A DNA stretch of 64,000 nt from Massilia eurypsychrophila. GTDB taxonomy: Bacteria > Pseudomonadota > Gammaproteobacteria > Burkholderiales > Burkholderiaceae_D. The first letter of the stretch is position 1; each line of letters starts with the position of its first letter. This document shows, in pieces, positions 40,084 to 51,330 of this stretch. Location of the stretch: assembly GCF_002760655.1 (NCBI RefSeq), contig NZ_PDOC01000012.1, positions 80,511 to 144,510 of the forward strand, read 5' to 3'. The notes under the pieces were generated by a model that ran no database searches, was not told where the DNA came from, and saw nothing but the letters and a program-made list of their open reading frames with translations. A program made the translations under genes and the position numbers.

Positions 40084-41211
40084 ATGAAACTAGTTGGCTT
40101 GGTAGGTTGGCGTGGCATGGTCGGTTCGGTGCTGATGCAGCGCATGCGCGACGAGGGCGACTTCGCCCACATCGAACCGGTGTTTTTCACCACTTCGAAC
40201 GCAGGCGGCAATGCGCCGGCGATGGCGAAGAACGAAACCACGCTGAAGGACGCGCTTGACGTCACCGAGCTGTCGAAGTGCGAGATCATCATTTCCTGCC
40301 AGGGCGGCGACTACACCAACGAAGTGTTCCCGAAGCTGCGCGCCGCCGGCTGGAACGGCTACTGGATCGACGCCGCGTCGACCTTGCGCATGAACGACGA
40401 CGCCGTCATCGTGCTCGACCCGGTCAACCTCGACGTCATCAAGAACGCGATGACCAAGGGCGTGAAGAACTACATCGGCGGCAACTGCACCGTGTCGTGC
40501 ATGCTGATGGGCCTGGGCGGCCTGTTCGAGCACAAGCTGGTCGACTGGATGACGTCGATGACGTACCAGGCCGCGTCCGGCGGCGGCGCCCAGCACATGC
40601 GCGAGCTGCTCACCCAGTTCGGCACCATCAATGCCGCCGTGCGGCCGCTGCTCGACGACCCGGCCGCGGCGATCCTCGACATCGACCGCGCCGTGCTGGC
40701 GACCCAGCACGGTTACTCTGCCGATGAGATCAAGCAGTTCGGCGCGCCGCTGGCCGGCAGCCTGATTCCGTGGATCGACAAGGACCTCGGCAACGGCCAG
40801 TCGAAAGAAGAATGGAAGGCCGGCGCCGAGACCAACAAGATCCTGGGCCTGGGCGCCGCATTCGGCAGCGCCGAAATTCCGGTCGACGGCCTGTGCGTGC
40901 GCATCGGCGCGATGCGCTGCCACTCGCAGGCGCTGACCATCAAGCTCAAACGCGATGTGCCGCTCGACGAAATCAACGACATCATCGCGTCGAACAACCA
41001 GTGGGTCAAGGTGGTGCCGAACACGCGCGAAGCGTCGATGCGCGACCTGTCGCCGGCGGCCGTCACCGGCAGCCTGACGATCCCGGTCGGGCGCCTGCGC
41101 AAGATGTCGATGGGCGGCGAATACCTGTCCGCCTTCACCGTCGGCGACCAGTTGCTGTGGGGCGCGGCCGAGCCGCTGCGGCGCATGTTGTGCATCGTTC
41201 TCGACAAGTAA
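40084..41211 (+). CDS. asd: Aspartate-semialdehyde dehydrogenase
   Basis: 375 residues; another ATG precedes at 40081, and the GAGAG ribosome site is better spaced for 40084. NADP-binding [13 protein letters not shown], active-site cysteine in [12 protein letters not shown], and the catalytic His region [13 protein letters not shown]. It makes aspartate semialdehyde for lysine, threonine, methionine and diaminopimelate. Follows leuB by 24 bases, so it likely shares the leu transcript. Confidence 0.96.
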   Translation: MKLVGLVGWRGMVGSVLMQRMRDEGDFAHIEPVFFTTSNAGGNAPAMAKNETTLKDALDVTELSKCEIIISCQGGDYTNEVFPKLRAAGWNGYWIDAASTLRMNDDAVIVLDPVNLDVIKNAMTKGVKNYIGGNCTVSCMLMGLGGLFEHKLVDWMTSMTYQAASGGGAQHMRELLTQFGTINAAVRPLLDDPAAAILDIDRAVLATQHGYSADEIKQFGAPLAGSLIPWIDKDLGNGQSKEEWKAGAETNKILGLGAAFGSAEIPVDGLCVRIGAMRCHSQALTIKLKRDVPLDEINDIIASNNQWVKVVPNTREASMRDLSPAAVTGSLTIPVGRLRKMSMGGEYLSAFTVGDQLLWGAAEPLRRMLCIVLDK

Positions 41212-41248
41212 AGTTCTGCTAACGGTCGTTAACTGCAAGCCATCGAAA

Positions 41249-41276
41249 GGGCCGGATTTATCCGGCCCGACGTGTT
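41249..41276 (+). terminator. Hairpin after asd, weak terminator
   Basis: GGGCCGGA (41249-41256) pairs with TCCGGCCC (41261-41268) with loop TTTA; the T-run is only four bases and delayed by six bases. Confidence 0.45.
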
Positions 41277-41484
41277 TTGGAAACGCAGTTTTCACTCTGA
41301 GAACTGGCCAATCGGGCGCGCAAGATTTGCTGAAAAGTCGCATTAACTGAGCATACTGCTCACATACCTTGCGTTGTGGCCGGAGAAACACTCCTAAAGC
41401 TTGCATGCTCTAGAGCATGATGATATGTTGAGACCTCCGGGAAACCTGCATTCTCCCTCGACAACTCTTACGACGCCCCCAATC

Positions 41485-44391
41485 ATGCCTTTAAAAACTC
41501 GCCCCCGGATCATGTCGCTCGCGCTGAAAACACTTTATGGCGCTGTTGCCAGCGCAGTGTTTTTGTCCTCCGCGGCGTGCGCTGCGGGACTCGGCAAGCT
41601 GACCGTCCTGTCGTCCCTCGGCCAGCCTTTGCGCGCCGAAATCGAGTTGACGTCGGTGTCGAACGACGAGGCCGCCGGCCTGGTGGCCAAGCTTGCCGCG
41701 CCTGAAGCGTTCCGTCAGGCGAACATCGAATTCAATCCGGCCCTGCTGTCGCTGCGTTTCGCGGTCGAACAGCGCAATGGCCGCCAGTTCATCAAGATCT
41801 CGTCGTTGCAGCCGGTCAACGAGCCGTTCGTCGACATGCTGCTCGAGCTGTCGTGGAACAGCGGCCGCCTGGTGCGTGAATACACCTTCCTGCTCGACCC
41901 GGCCGAACTGCGCACGACCCAATCGGCACAAGTGGCCGCGCCGGTCGATGTGCTGAACCAGGGTTCGCGCACCAGCCTGCCGGCGCGGCAGGCCGGCCAG
42001 CCGACCCGCCAGGGCAGCCAGGCCAGCCAAACCAGCCAAACCAGCCCGGCGAGCCAGCCCGCGCCCGCCGCGCAAGCGCCGCAGCCGCGCCCGAAGCTCG
42101 AGCAGCCGACCGCCGACAACCAGGGCGACGCCGGCGACGGCGCCTCGAAGTACAAGGTCAAGCGCGGCGACACGTTAGGACGCATTGCTGCCCAGGTCAA
42201 GCCGGTCGAGATCTCGCTCGACATGATGCTGGTGGCACTGTACCGCGCCAATCCGGACGCCTTCATCAGCAATAACATGAACCGCCTGAAGTCCGGCCAG
42301 ATCCTGTCGGTGCCCGACTCCGACGCCATCAAGGGCGGCGGCGAGGGCGACGCCCGTGGCGTGGTGGTGGCCCATGCGGCCGACTTCAACGCTTACCGCA
42401 ACAAGCTGGCCGGCCAGGTCGCCAATGCGGCGCCGGGCAAGGAAACCGAAGGCACCCAGAGCGGCGCCGGCAAGATCGTCGCCAAGGTCGAAGAACGCCC
42501 GACCGCGGCCAACGAATCGAAGGACCAGCTCAAGCTGTCGAAGGCGGCGCCTGCCGGCGCCGCCGGCAAGACCGGCGCGGTCGACGCCGAAGACAAGATC
42601 GCCAAGGAGCGCGCGCTGGCCGAAGCGACCGCCCGCGTCAAGGAACTCGAGCGCAACGTCAGCGACCTCGAAAAGCTGATGACGGTGAAGAACAAGGCCG
42701 GCACCGAAGCGCAAGTGGCGCCGGTGTCTGTGGTGACGACGCCGGCGGCGGCGGTAGCGGCCAGGCCGGCAGCCGAAGTGATGCCCGCGCCCGCGCCGGT
42801 CGAGCCGGCGAAAGTCAAACCGGCGCCGGTGGTGGTCAAGCAGCCGGCGCCCGCCGAGCCGACCTTCGCCGACATGATCATGGATAACATCACCTACGTC
42901 GGCGCCGGCCTGGCCGTCGCGCTGCTGGCGCTGTTCGGCCTGTCGCGCCGCCGCAAGAAGGACGCCATCGCGCCAGGCGAGCCGTCGATCCTCGGCGCGC
43001 CGACCGACCAGGCCCACTCGCTGTTCGCCGAAACCGGCGGCCAGAGTATCGACACCAGCAACAGCGTCTTCAACTCCAGCTTCGCGCCATCGGCCAGCCA
43101 GCTTGACACCAACGAAGTCGATCCGGTCGCCGAGGCCGATGTCTACATCGCCTACGGCCGCGATGCGCAGGCCGAAGAGATTCTGAAGGAAGCGCTGCGC
43201 AACCATCCGGAACGCGCGCCGGTTCGCCTCAAGCTGCTCGAGATCTACGCCGCCCGCAAGGACCAGCGCGCGTTCGAAGCGCAAGCCGGCGAAATGTACG
43301 GCATCACGCGCGGGCAGGGCGACGAATGGGCCCAGGCGGCAGCGCTTGGCCTGTCGATCGATCCGCACAATCCGCTGTACGCAACGGCCGGAGAGACCGT
43401 GGCCGCCGCGGCGTCATCGACGCCGGAAGACATCGCCGAGCAGGCGATCCTGAACCAGATGCACGCCGAAGGCGTCTCGGCCGAACCCGACCTGATGGAC
43501 CTGGGCCTGGCCGACAATACTCCGACCGCGCTGCCCGAGCCGGTGCAAAGCGCGGCCAGTCCGGCCGACGACCACACGCTCGACTTCGACCTGGGCGGCC
43601 TCAGTTTCGAGCCGGTCACCAACGACACGCCGGCACCAGCCAGCACGGTCGCTGCCGCGCCGGCGTTCGACGCCAACGACATGGAGTTCACGTCCGACCC
43701 GGTCGTCGCCGCCGCGCCGCCGAAGGAGGAAGAGCAGTCGTTCGACCTGGCCTTCGACATGGCCTTCGACACGCCGGACGCCGACAAGACGATTGTCGCC
43801 GCGGTCCCGGCCGAGCCGGTCGCCGAGCCGAAGTCGCTCGACGACATCCGTCTCGACATGGCCTCGCACGAGCCTGTCCCTGAATTCAACATGGCCGACC
43901 TGGCGCACGAATTCGACCTGCCGACGCTGCCCGACAGCACGCCGGCCGCCGCTCCCGTGGCCGCGAAAGCCGACGACGTCGCCAATTTCGCCGATATGGA
44001 CTTCGACTTCCCGACGACGCCAGCCGCTCCCGCCGCCGCCAGCGCAGCGCCGGTCGACGACCCGTTCGCCCTGCCGGACTTCCCTGACGTCGAGCGTACC
44101 GCCGTGCCGGCCGCCGCGCAAAGCTTCGCCGCCGCGCCGCAGTTCGACATGTCCGGCATCGATCTGGACCTGCCGGCCGACGCCCCGGCTTTCGAGGAGA
44201 CGGGCGCATCGTCTTCCAGCGGCGAGATGACCGCCATGCAAATGGAGATGGAGACCAAGCTTGACCTGGCCATCGCCTACGAGGAGATCGGCGACAAGGA
44301 AGGCGCGCGCGAACTGCTCGACGAAGTGATCAAGGGCGGCAGCAACGAGCAGGTAAGCAAAGCCAGCGCGATGCGCTCGAAACTGGCCTGA
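41485..44391 (+). CDS. fimV: FimV/HubP-type polar motility protein
   Basis: 968 residues if started at the ATG 41485; starts at 41401 and 41512 are also in frame. Signal region ending SAACAAG, then the FimV N-terminal domain ([20 protein letters not shown]), a Gln/Ala/Pro-rich stretch, a LysM domain ([16 protein letters not shown]) that binds peptidoglycan, a coiled coil (about 400-425), one membrane helix ([19 protein letters not shown]), a TPR-like region ([20 protein letters not shown]), a long acidic stretch and the C-terminal FimV domain ([20 protein letters not shown]). FimV organises type IV pili and polar proteins. The asd-fimV-truA order is conserved in betaproteobacteria. Confidence 0.92.
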   Translation: MPLKTRPRIMSLALKTLYGAVASAVFLSSAACAAGLGKLTVLSSLGQPLRAEIELTSVSNDEAAGLVAKLAAPEAFRQANIEFNPALLSLRFAVEQRNGRQFIKISSLQPVNEPFVDMLLELSWNSGRLVREYTFLLDPAELRTTQSAQVAAPVDVLNQGSRTSLPARQAGQPTRQGSQASQTSQTSPASQPAPAAQAPQPRPKLEQPTADNQGDAGDGASKYKVKRGDTLGRIAAQVKPVEISLDMMLVALYRANPDAFISNNMNRLKSGQILSVPDSDAIKGGGEGDARGVVVAHAADFNAYRNKLAGQVANAAPGKETEGTQSGAGKIVAKVEERPTAANESKDQLKLSKAAPAGAAGKTGAVDAEDKIAKERALAEATARVKELERNVSDLEKLMTVKNKAGTEAQVAPVSVVTTPAAAVAARPAAEVMPAPAPVEPAKVKPAPVVVKQPAPAEPTFADMIMDNITYVGAGLAVALLALFGLSRRRKKDAIAPGEPSILGAPTDQAHSLFAETGGQSIDTSNSVFNSSFAPSASQLDTNEVDPVAEADVYIAYGRDAQAEEILKEALRNHPERAPVRLKLLEIYAARKDQRAFEAQAGEMYGITRGQGDEWAQAAALGLSIDPHNPLYATAGETVAAAASSTPEDIAEQAILNQMHAEGVSAEPDLMDLGLADNTPTALPEPVQSAASPADDHTLDFDLGGLSFEPVTNDTPAPASTVAAAPAFDANDMEFTSDPVVAAAPPKEEEQSFDLAFDMAFDTPDADKTIVAAVPAEPVAEPKSLDDIRLDMASHEPVPEFNMADLAHEFDLPTLPDSTPAAAPVAAKADDVANFADMDFDFPTTPAAPAAASAAPVDDPFALPDFPDVERTAVPAAAQSFAAAPQFDMSGIDLDLPADAPAFEETGASSSSGEMTAMQMEMETKLDLAIAYEEIGDKEGARELLDEVIKGGSNEQVSKASAMRSKLA

Positions 44392-44416
44392 ACCGCAACA
44401 CGCAATTGGAGTTGAT

Positions 44417-45229
44417 TTGAAACGGATAGCACTTGGCGTCCAGTACGACGGGACGCCCTGGAACGGCTACCAGAAGCAGCTGGACCGAAACACCGTGCAG
44501 GACCGGCTCGAAATCGCCCTCAAGGAATTCGGCCGGGTCGACCTGGCCACCACCTGCGCCGGCCGCACCGACACCGGCGTGCACGCCCTCGAGCAGGTGG
44601 TCCACTTCGACACCGACCTTGAACGCGGCATGCAGTCGTGGGTACGCGGCGTGAATGCCTTCCTGCCCGATTCCATCGCGGTGCGCTGGGCAACCGACAT
44701 CCCGTTTGACCCCGAGCACGAATTCCACGCCCGCTTTTCGGCGCGCGCGCGCACCTACCACTACGTCTTGTACAACAACCCGGTGCGCTCGCCGCTGCTG
44801 GTCGGGCGCGCCGGGTGGACCTTCCGTCCGCTCGACCTGGACCTGATGCGCGAAGCGGCGCAGCACCTGGTCGGCACGCACGACTTTTCGGCGTTCCGCT
44901 CGTCGCAATGCCAGGCCAAGTCGCCCATCAAGCAGATGCATGAGGTCAGCGTCGACCGGCACGGCGAGGTGATCGTGTTCACCTTGCGCGCCAACGCCTT
45001 TTTGCACCACATGGTGCGCAACGTGATCGGCTCGCTCATCTATGTGGGCAATGGCCGCCATCGGCCTTCCTGGCTGGCCGACGTGCTGACAGGGCTCGAC
45101 CGCAACGACGCCGCGCCCACTTTCATGCCCGATGGCCTGTACCTGGCTAAAATAGATTACGATCCCAAGTGGGGCTTGCCGCAGGAAGCGAGCAGTCCCT
45201 TGCCCTGGTTCGTGCCGGGCCGAAGTTAA
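44417..45229 (+). CDS. truA: tRNA pseudouridine(38-40) synthase
   Basis: 270 residues from the TTG at 44417, which has a GGAG ribosome site at 44408-44411 and begins the family pattern [18 protein letters not shown]. The catalytic Asp lies in [14 protein letters not shown]. It isomerises uridines 38-40 in the anticodon arm of many tRNAs. No ATG is available that keeps the first conserved strand. Confidence 0.95.
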   Translation: MKRIALGVQYDGTPWNGYQKQLDRNTVQDRLEIALKEFGRVDLATTCAGRTDTGVHALEQVVHFDTDLERGMQSWVRGVNAFLPDSIAVRWATDIPFDPEHEFHARFSARARTYHYVLYNNPVRSPLLVGRAGWTFRPLDLDLMREAAQHLVGTHDFSAFRSSQCQAKSPIKQMHEVSVDRHGEVIVFTLRANAFLHHMVRNVIGSLIYVGNGRHRPSWLADVLTGLDRNDAAPTFMPDGLYLAKIDYDPKWGLPQEASSPLPWFVPGRS

Positions 45230-45247
45230 GCCAACCTGTCTTTTATC

Positions 45248-45940
45248 ATGCCCCGTACCCGAGTCAAGATTTGCGGCCTCACGCGCGAGGAAGACGTCCG
45301 CGCTGCCGTGCAGGCCGGCGCCGACGCGCTCGGCTTTGTGTTCTATCCGCCCAGCCCGCGCCACGTCACCGCCGCGCAGGCCGGCGCGCTGATCGCCGCC
45401 ATGCCGCCGTTCGTCACCGCCGTCGCGCTGTTCGTCAACGCCACCGTCGAGGAGGTGGTGGCGGTGGCGAAAGTGGCGCCGTTTACGCTGCTGCAGTTTC
45501 ACGGCGACGAGAGCGCGGCCGAGTGCGCGGCGATCGCCGCCGCCGTCGGCCGGCCGTTCATGCGCGTGTTCCGCATGCGCGCCGACACGAGCGCGGCCGA
45601 TTTGCTAGAATACGAGCATCAATACCGCGCCGCCAGTCCCTTGTTCTCGAGTTTGTTGCTCGACACCTATGTGGATGCCTACGGTGGCGCAGGAAAGGTC
45701 TTCGATTGGTCTCTCATTCCAAAAGAACTCGCGCCTCGGGTCGTTTTAAGTGGTGGCTTGAGCGTAAGCAACGCGACTGACGCGGTTGCCTCCGTTCGTC
45801 CCTACGCGGTCGACATCAGCAGTGGTGTCGAGCAGCAGAAGGGAATCAAGGACGCCCGCAAGATCGCCGACTTCGTCAATGCGGTGCGGGCGGCAGATGC
45901 CACTATTGAAAGCGACAACTCCCATGAAAGCAGTTCCTGA
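45248..45940 (+). CDS. trpF: Phosphoribosylanthranilate isomerase
   Basis: 230 residues starting 18 bases after truA. The catalytic cysteine is in [13 protein letters not shown], with [14 protein letters not shown] and a C-terminal phosphate-binding [14 protein letters not shown]; the acid residue lies in [12 protein letters not shown]. It converts PRA to CdRP in tryptophan synthesis. The 3' end overlaps trpB by 17 bases. Confidence 0.96.
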   Translation: MPRTRVKICGLTREEDVRAAVQAGADALGFVFYPPSPRHVTAAQAGALIAAMPPFVTAVALFVNATVEEVVAVAKVAPFTLLQFHGDESAAECAAIAAAVGRPFMRVFRMRADTSAADLLEYEHQYRAASPLFSSLLLDTYVDAYGGAGKVFDWSLIPKELAPRVVLSGGLSVSNATDAVASVRPYAVDISSGVEQQKGIKDARKIADFVNAVRAADATIESDNSHESSS

Positions 45941-47171
45941 ACGCGGCCCGGCCGCGCCAATTTTCAAGACCACCGACTACCAGCTGCCCGACGCCCGCGG
46001 CCACTTCGGCCCGTACGGCGGCGCCTTCGTCGCCGAAACGCTCAGCCTCGCGCTGGCCGAACTGTCCGAAGCGTACGCGCGCTACAGCCAGGACCCCGAG
46101 TTCCTCGACGAGTACCGCTACGAGCTGAAGCACTTCGTCGGCCGTCCGTCGCCGATCTACCACGCCAAGCGCTGGTCCGAACAGATCGGCGGCGCGCAGA
46201 TCTACTTCAAGCGCGAAGACCTGAACCATACCGGCGCGCACAAGATCAACAACGTCATCGGCCAAGCGCTGCTGGCCCGCCGCATGGGCAAGCCGCGCAT
46301 CATCGCCGAAACCGGCGCCGGCCAGCACGGCGTGGCCACCGCCACCATCTGCGCCCGTTTCGGCCTCGAATGCGTGATCTACATGGGCAGCGAAGACGTG
46401 CGGCGCCAGGCGCAGAACGTGTACCGCATGAAGCTCCTCGGCGCCACCGTGGTGCCGGTCGAATCGGGCTCCAAAACGCTCAAGGACGCGCTCAACGAAG
46501 CGATGCGCGACTGGGTCACCAACATCGAGAACACCTTCTACATCATCGGCACCGTGGCCGGCCCGCACCCATATCCGATGATGGTGCGCGACTTCCAGTC
46601 GGTGATCGGCGAAGAGTGCCTGGTGCAGATGCCCGAGATGACGGGCCACCAGCCCGACTACGTGCTCGCCTGTATCGGCGGCGGCTCCAACGCGATGGGA
46701 ATTTTCTATCCCTACATCGACCAGAAGGACGTCAAGCTGATCGGCGTCGAGGCGGCCGGCGAGGGGCTCGAATCGGGCAAGCACGCCGCCTCGCTCAGTG
46801 CCGGTTTCGCCGGCGTTTTGCACGGCAACCGCACCTACCTGCTGCAGGACGCGAACGGCCAGATCATCGAGACGCACTCGGTGTCGGCCGGCCTCGATTA
46901 TCCGGGCGTGGGACCGGAGCACGCATGGCTGAAGGACCTCGGCCGCGCGCAGTACGTGTCGATCACCGACGACGAAGCCATCGCCGCGTTCCATGACACC
47001 TGCCGCATCGAGGGCATCATCCCGGCGCTCGAATCGTCGCATGCGATCGCGTACGCGACCAAGCTGGCCGCCACGCTGCCGAAGGATAAGACCATCCTGG
47101 TCAACCTGTCCGGCCGCGGCGACAAGGACATGCACACCGTGGCCGAGCGGATGGGGCTCGATTTCAGCTGA
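45924..47171 (+). CDS. trpB: Tryptophan synthase beta chain
   Basis: 415 residues from the ATG at 45924, inside the end of trpF. PLP-binding lysine in [14 protein letters not shown], phosphate loop [13 protein letters not shown] and the C-terminal [15 protein letters not shown]. Joins indole to serine. Translationally coupled to trpF; trpA follows after 52 bases. Confidence 0.97.
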   Translation: MKAVPERGPAAPIFKTTDYQLPDARGHFGPYGGAFVAETLSLALAELSEAYARYSQDPEFLDEYRYELKHFVGRPSPIYHAKRWSEQIGGAQIYFKREDLNHTGAHKINNVIGQALLARRMGKPRIIAETGAGQHGVATATICARFGLECVIYMGSEDVRRQAQNVYRMKLLGATVVPVESGSKTLKDALNEAMRDWVTNIENTFYIIGTVAGPHPYPMMVRDFQSVIGEECLVQMPEMTGHQPDYVLACIGGGSNAMGIFYPYIDQKDVKLIGVEAAGEGLESGKHAASLSAGFAGVLHGNRTYLLQDANGQIIETHSVSAGLDYPGVGPEHAWLKDLGRAQYVSITDDEAIAAFHDTCRIEGIIPALESSHAIAYATKLAATLPKDKTILVNLSGRGDKDMHTVAERMGLDFS

Positions 47172-47223
47172 TGTCATCACTGAAAATCGCCTGTCCCCAT
47201 TCACTCCACACGAAAGCATTTCC

Positions 47224-48024
47224 ATGTCCAGAATCGAAGCTACTTTTTCCGCCTTAAAGGCGCATAACAAAACTGGCCTGGTGACCTTCATCACTGCCGG
47301 CGACCCCGGTCCCGAAATGACGGTGCCGCTGATGCACGCGATGGTCGCCGGCGGCGCCGACGTCCTCGAACTTGGCGTGCCGTTTTCCGATCCGATGGCC
47401 GAAGGCCCGGTGATCCAGCGCGCCTGCGAACGCGCGCTCAAGTTCGGCATCGGCCTGCCGGACGTGTTTAATTACGTGCGCGAGTTCCGCAAGACGAACC
47501 AGGACACGCCGGTCGTGCTGATGGGGTACGCCAACCCGATCGAACGCATCGGCCCGGACGCCTTCATCGCCGCCTCGAAGGACGCCGGCGCCGACGGCGC
47601 CATCGTGGTCGACTATCCGCCGGAAGAGTGCGAGGAGTTTGCCGCATCGATGCGCGCCAATGGCCTCGACCTGATCTTCCTGCTGGCGCCGACGTCGACG
47701 CCGGAGCGCATCGCGCAGGTGGCGAGGGTGGGCTCGGGCTTCAGCTATTACGTGTCGCTCAAAGGCGTGACCGGCGCCGGCACCATCGACACCGACGACG
47801 TCGCGCGCCGGGTGGCGGCGATCCGCGAACACGTCAAGCTGCCGATCGGCGTCGGCTTTGGCATCCGCGACGGCGCCACCGCGAAGGCGGTTGCGCAGGT
47901 GGCCGACGCGGTGGTGATCGGCAGCCGCATCATCCAGGAGCTGGAAAATACGCCGAAGGAGGGCGCCGTCGCCGCGGTGCAGGCTTTCGTGGCCGGCATT
48001 CGCAGCGCGCTGGATACGCGATAA
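47224..48024 (+). CDS. trpA: Tryptophan synthase alpha chain
   Basis: 266 residues from the ATG at 47224 ([15 protein letters not shown]). Motifs [35 protein letters not shown] and [15 protein letters not shown]. It cleaves indole-glycerol phosphate and channels indole to TrpB. In related genomes accD usually follows directly; here about 1 kb intervenes. Confidence 0.97.
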   Translation: MSRIEATFSALKAHNKTGLVTFITAGDPGPEMTVPLMHAMVAGGADVLELGVPFSDPMAEGPVIQRACERALKFGIGLPDVFNYVREFRKTNQDTPVVLMGYANPIERIGPDAFIAASKDAGADGAIVVDYPPEECEEFAASMRANGLDLIFLLAPTSTPERIAQVARVGSGFSYYVSLKGVTGAGTIDTDDVARRVAAIREHVKLPIGVGFGIRDGATAKAVAQVADAVVIGSRIIQELENTPKEGAVAAVQAFVAGIRSALDTR

Positions 48025-48052
48025 CCTTAATAAAAGGTGAAAGAATCTTAAT

Positions 48053-48077
48053 AAAAGGCGGCGTTTCCCCGCCTTTT
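48053..48077. terminator. Bidirectional terminator between trpA and a convergent small gene
   Basis: AAAAGGCGG (48053-48061) and CCGCCTTTT (48069-48077) form a 9-bp stem with T-rich ends on both strands. Upstream, CTTAATAAAAGG occurs twice (48026-48037 and 48047-48058) as a direct repeat. Confidence 0.75.
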
Positions 48078-48089
48078 GCAGAGCTTGAA

Positions 48090-48404
48090 CTAAACTTCGA
48101 TTTGCACGTCAATCTCTCCGACACACCTTTGGGCAGTTGAGTGATTGTCTGCGGAATACCAGACACCCGAGCAAGAGGTGACATCTGAAAGGCCGCTAAT
48201 CGTAATACACCGCCAGTTTTCGTCCGCGCCGACTATCAACGGGCCCTTACTGCTTGTCCCGCCAAACTGATAAAACAGCGCCTGCGGTTTTCCATTCTTC
48301 ATTCCAATTGCATGAGGACAGAATTCACGCCGGTGCCCTTGATAGGTTGCATAGATGTGTTGTTTTTTGAGAATTGCGTCACGAATTGTGTCGTAAGTGC
48401 TCAT
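48090..48404 (-). CDS. Hypothetical small protein, possibly WYL-like
   Basis: 104 residues, MSTYDTIRDAILKKQHIYAT, with YQGHRREFCPHAIG, LFYQFGG and NWRCITISGLSDV segments. The pattern resembles small uncharacterised proteins with a beta-barrel like that of WYL domains, but no DNA-binding part is present. The coding region and its upstream flank have clearly lower G+C than the neighbours. It is convergent with trpA and appears to be an insertion in the trpA-accD interval. Function unknown. Confidence 0.65.
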   Translation of the reverse strand: MSTYDTIRDAILKKQHIYATYQGHRREFCPHAIGMKNGKPQALFYQFGGTSSKGPLIVGADENWRCITISGLSDVTSCSGVWYSADNHSTAQRCVGEIDVQIEV

Positions 48405-48587
48405 TTCAATTCCTTTAGATTAACGGAATTGCAATAATATTCTTTTAATATAAAAAGGCTACTTATGAATTTTTATCAATTTCGTATTTCCGATTGTCTA
48501 TTTAATTATCGGTCTTTCTAGCGAGATCTTTGAAAATCAGAACGGCAACGTCAGTGCATCCCTGAACCAACAAATTCGGAGTAAGGT

Positions 48588-48863
48588 ATGTGCCGCAATA
48601 TCAAAACACTCTTTAACTTCGAACCGCCCGCCACCGACGACGAAATCCGCGCCGCCGCGCTGCAGTTCGTCCGCAAGCTGTCCGGCTTCAACAGCCCGTC
48701 GCAAGCGAACAAGGCCGCGTTCGAACACGCCGTCGAGGAGGTGACGAAGGCAGCGACGGCACTGATCGGCACGCTGGTGACGAACGCCGATCCTCGCGAC
48801 CGGGAAGTCGAAGCACGCCGCGCGAAGGCCCGCAACGCGGTGCGATTCCAGTTGCGCGAATAG
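48588..48863 (+). CDS. DUF2277 family protein
   Basis: 91 residues, MCRNIKTLFNFEPPATDDEI, matching DUF2277 throughout, with ALQFVRKLSGFNSPSQANKA in the middle and the charged ending DPRDREVEARRAKARNAVRF. Small, cytoplasmic, no catalytic residues known. The ribosome site GGAGTAAGG lies just upstream. G+C returns to normal within this gene, in contrast with the flank before it. Confidence 0.85.
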   Translation: MCRNIKTLFNFEPPATDDEIRAAALQFVRKLSGFNSPSQANKAAFEHAVEEVTKAATALIGTLVTNADPRDREVEARRAKARNAVRFQLRE

Positions 48864-49005
48864 AGATCTGCCGGCGCCAACTGCGCGCATCATGCAGTGA
48901 ACGCACGGCAATCTCCCGCCACGCTGCGCCGACCGGTGTTAAGCTGCTTGTCATTCCTGCATCGCTGGCAACGCTGTCTTATTGTCAATTTCGGTGTGTT
49001 TAAGT

Positions 49006-49034
49006 TCGACAAGATGGTGTCTAGCGGCTAAACT
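49006..49034 (+). promoter_or_regulatory. Predicted promoter of accD
   Basis: TCGACA (49006-49011) and TAAACT (49029-49034) with a 17-base spacer, 37 bases before the accD start. It would let accD be read independently of trp. Confidence 0.42.
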
Positions 49035-49070
49035 ACCGCCAACCCAAGAATCGCCGCAGAAGGAGAATAT

Positions 49071-49943
49071 ATGAGTTGGTTGGAAAAACTGCTGCCACCC
49101 CGGATCCAGCGCTCGGATGCTGCTTCCCGCAAGACAATGCCGGAAGGCCTTTGGGTCAAATGCCCGTCGTGTGAAGCGGTTCTGTACCGTACCGACCTCG
49201 AATCGAATTTGCATGTCTGCCCAAAATGCAGCCACCACATGCGCATCCGCGCCCGCCAGCGCCTCGACAGCCTGCTCGACGAAGGCGGTCGCTATGAAAT
49301 CGGCCAGGAAACCTTGCCGGTTGACACGCTCAAGTTCAAAGACAGCAAGAAGTATCCGGATCGCCTGAAGGCGGCCATGGAAGCGACCGGCGAGACCGAT
49401 GCGCTGATCGTGCAGGGCGGCTCCATCATGAGCCTGCCGGTGGTCGTTGCCTGCTTCGAATTTGAATTCATGGGCGGCTCGATGGGTTCGGTCGTTGGCG
49501 AACGCTTCGTGCGCGGCGCCAAGGCAGCGCTCGAGCAAAAAGTGCCGTTCATCTGCATCACCGCCACTGGCGGCGCGCGCATGCAGGAAGGCTTGCTGTC
49601 GCTGATGCAAATGGCCAAGACGACGGCGATGCTGACCAAGCTGTCGGAAAAAAAGCTGCCGTTCATCAGCGTGCTGACCGATCCGACGATGGGTGGCGTG
49701 TCCGCCTCGTTCGCCTTCATGGGCGACGTCGTCATCGCTGAACCGAAGGCGCTGATCGGCTTTGCCGGCCCGCGGGTGATCGAAAATACCGTCCGCGAAA
49801 AGCTGCCGGAAGGCTTCCAGCGTGCCGAGTTCCTCGTCACCAAGGGCGCCGTCGACATGATCGTCGACCGCCGCAAGATGCGCGAAGAGATCGCGCGGCT
49901 GATGGCCCTGCTGCAAAACCAGCCGGCCGAAGTCATCGCGTAA
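49071..49943 (+). CDS. accD: Acetyl-CoA carboxylase carboxyltransferase subunit beta
   Basis: 290 residues, GGAGAATAT ribosome site. N-terminal zinc ribbon with CPSC and CPKC, then the crotonase-like carboxyltransferase domain with [34 protein letters not shown] and [20 protein letters not shown]. With AccA it transfers CO2 from biotin to acetyl-CoA, the first step of fatty acid synthesis. Confidence 0.97.
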   Translation: MSWLEKLLPPRIQRSDAASRKTMPEGLWVKCPSCEAVLYRTDLESNLHVCPKCSHHMRIRARQRLDSLLDEGGRYEIGQETLPVDTLKFKDSKKYPDRLKAAMEATGETDALIVQGGSIMSLPVVVACFEFEFMGGSMGSVVGERFVRGAKAALEQKVPFICITATGGARMQEGLLSLMQMAKTTAMLTKLSEKKLPFISVLTDPTMGGVSASFAFMGDVVIAEPKALIGFAGPRVIENTVREKLPEGFQRAEFLVTKGAVDMIVDRRKMREEIARLMALLQNQPAEVIA

Positions 49944-50020
49944 TAGCGCAGCCTTGTTGCATTGTTCCAGCTGCGTGCGCAAGCCTCTTGCGCACGCTTT
50001 CTCCACCCGAAGTCGATCCC

Positions 50021-51319
50021 ATGCAAACGCTCCCCACCACCTTGCCCGACTGGCTGACGCTGCTCGAGTCGCGCCATGCCGAAGCCCACATCAACATGGG
50101 GCTCGACCGCGTGCGCACGGTCAAACTAGCGATGGGATTGACGTTCGATTGCCCCGTCATCATGGTGGCCGGCACCAACGGCAAGGGCTCGACGTGCTCG
50201 ATGCTCGAGTCGATCTTGCTGCGCGCCGGCTACAAGGTCGGCCTGTACATCAAGCCGCACTTTCTCGACTTTAACGAGCGCGCCCGCATCAAGGGCAGCC
50301 TGGCCACCGACGCCGAGCTGATCGGCGCCTTCAACGACGTCGAAGCGGCGCGCGGCGACGTGCCGCTGACGTATTTCGAATTCACCACGCTGGCCATCAT
50401 GCACTTGCTCGCCGGCGCCGGCCTCGACGTGGCGATTCTCGAAGTCGGCCTGGGTGGCCGGCTCGATGCCGTCAACGTCATCGACGCCGATGTGGCCATC
50501 GTCACCAGCGTCGACATCGACCATACCGATTTCCTCGGCACCACGCGCGAAGAAATCGGCTTCGAAAAAGCCGGCATCTTCCGTCCTGGCAAAGCGGCGA
50601 TCTGCAGCGATCCGGTGCCGCCGGCGTCGCTGGTGGCGCACGCCGAGGCGATCGGCGCCGACCTGTGGCTGCTCGGGCGCGATTTCAATTATTCCGGCGA
50701 CAAGCAGCAGTGGAACTTTGGCGGGCGCAGCCAGCGCCGCAACTCGCTGGCGTATCCGAGCCTGCGCGGCGCCAACCAGTTGCTCAACGCATCGGCCGCG
50801 CTGGCCGCGCTCGAAGTGCTGCGCCTCGAATTGCCGGTCGGCGCCCAGGAAATTCGCACCGGCCTCGTGACGGTGGAGTTGCCGGGCCGCTTCCAGGTTC
50901 TGCCTGGCCGGCCGACCGTCATCCTCGATGTCGCCCACAATCCGCACGCGGCCTCGGCGCTGGCGCTGAACCTCGGCAACATGGGGTTCCATCCGTACAC
51001 GTACGCCGTGTTTGGCGTGATGCAGGACAAGGACATCGCCGGCGTCGTCACACCGATGGCGCAGTATGTCGACCACTGGTGCATCGCCGAATTGCCGTCG
51101 CCGCGCTCGGCCCATACCGGCGACCTGGCGGCCACCATTGCCGGCCTGACCCCGGACGACGGCAAACCGGGCGAGCGCTCGATCACCGAATTCGCCGACC
51201 CGGCGTCAGCTTTTGCGAATGCGATGAGCCGGGCCGGGGAGAATGATAGAATTGTGGTCTTTGGCTCGTTCTACACGGTAGCAGGCGTGATGGCAGCCCG
51301 AAAATCCTCCTCTCACTGA
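50021..51319 (+). CDS. folC: Dihydrofolate synthase / folylpolyglutamate synthase
   Basis: 432 residues from the ATG at 50021 (MQTLPTTLPDWLTLLESRHA); an upstream in-frame ATG adds eleven unlikely residues. Mur-ligase-type P-loop MVAGTNGKGSTCSMLE, then YFEFTTLAIMHLL, VGLGGRLDAVN and SVDIDHTDFLG, and a C-terminal domain with ILDVAHNPHAA. Adds glutamate to dihydropteroate and folates. Confidence 0.96.
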   Translation: MQTLPTTLPDWLTLLESRHAEAHINMGLDRVRTVKLAMGLTFDCPVIMVAGTNGKGSTCSMLESILLRAGYKVGLYIKPHFLDFNERARIKGSLATDAELIGAFNDVEAARGDVPLTYFEFTTLAIMHLLAGAGLDVAILEVGLGGRLDAVNVIDADVAIVTSVDIDHTDFLGTTREEIGFEKAGIFRPGKAAICSDPVPPASLVAHAEAIGADLWLLGRDFNYSGDKQQWNFGGRSQRRNSLAYPSLRGANQLLNASAALAALEVLRLELPVGAQEIRTGLVTVELPGRFQVLPGRPTVILDVAHNPHAASALALNLGNMGFHPYTYAVFGVMQDKDIAGVVTPMAQYVDHWCIAELPSPRSAHTGDLAATIAGLTPDDGKPGERSITEFADPASAFANAMSRAGENDRIVVFGSFYTVAGVMAARKSSSH

Positions 51320-51330
51320 AAAAATACCGC

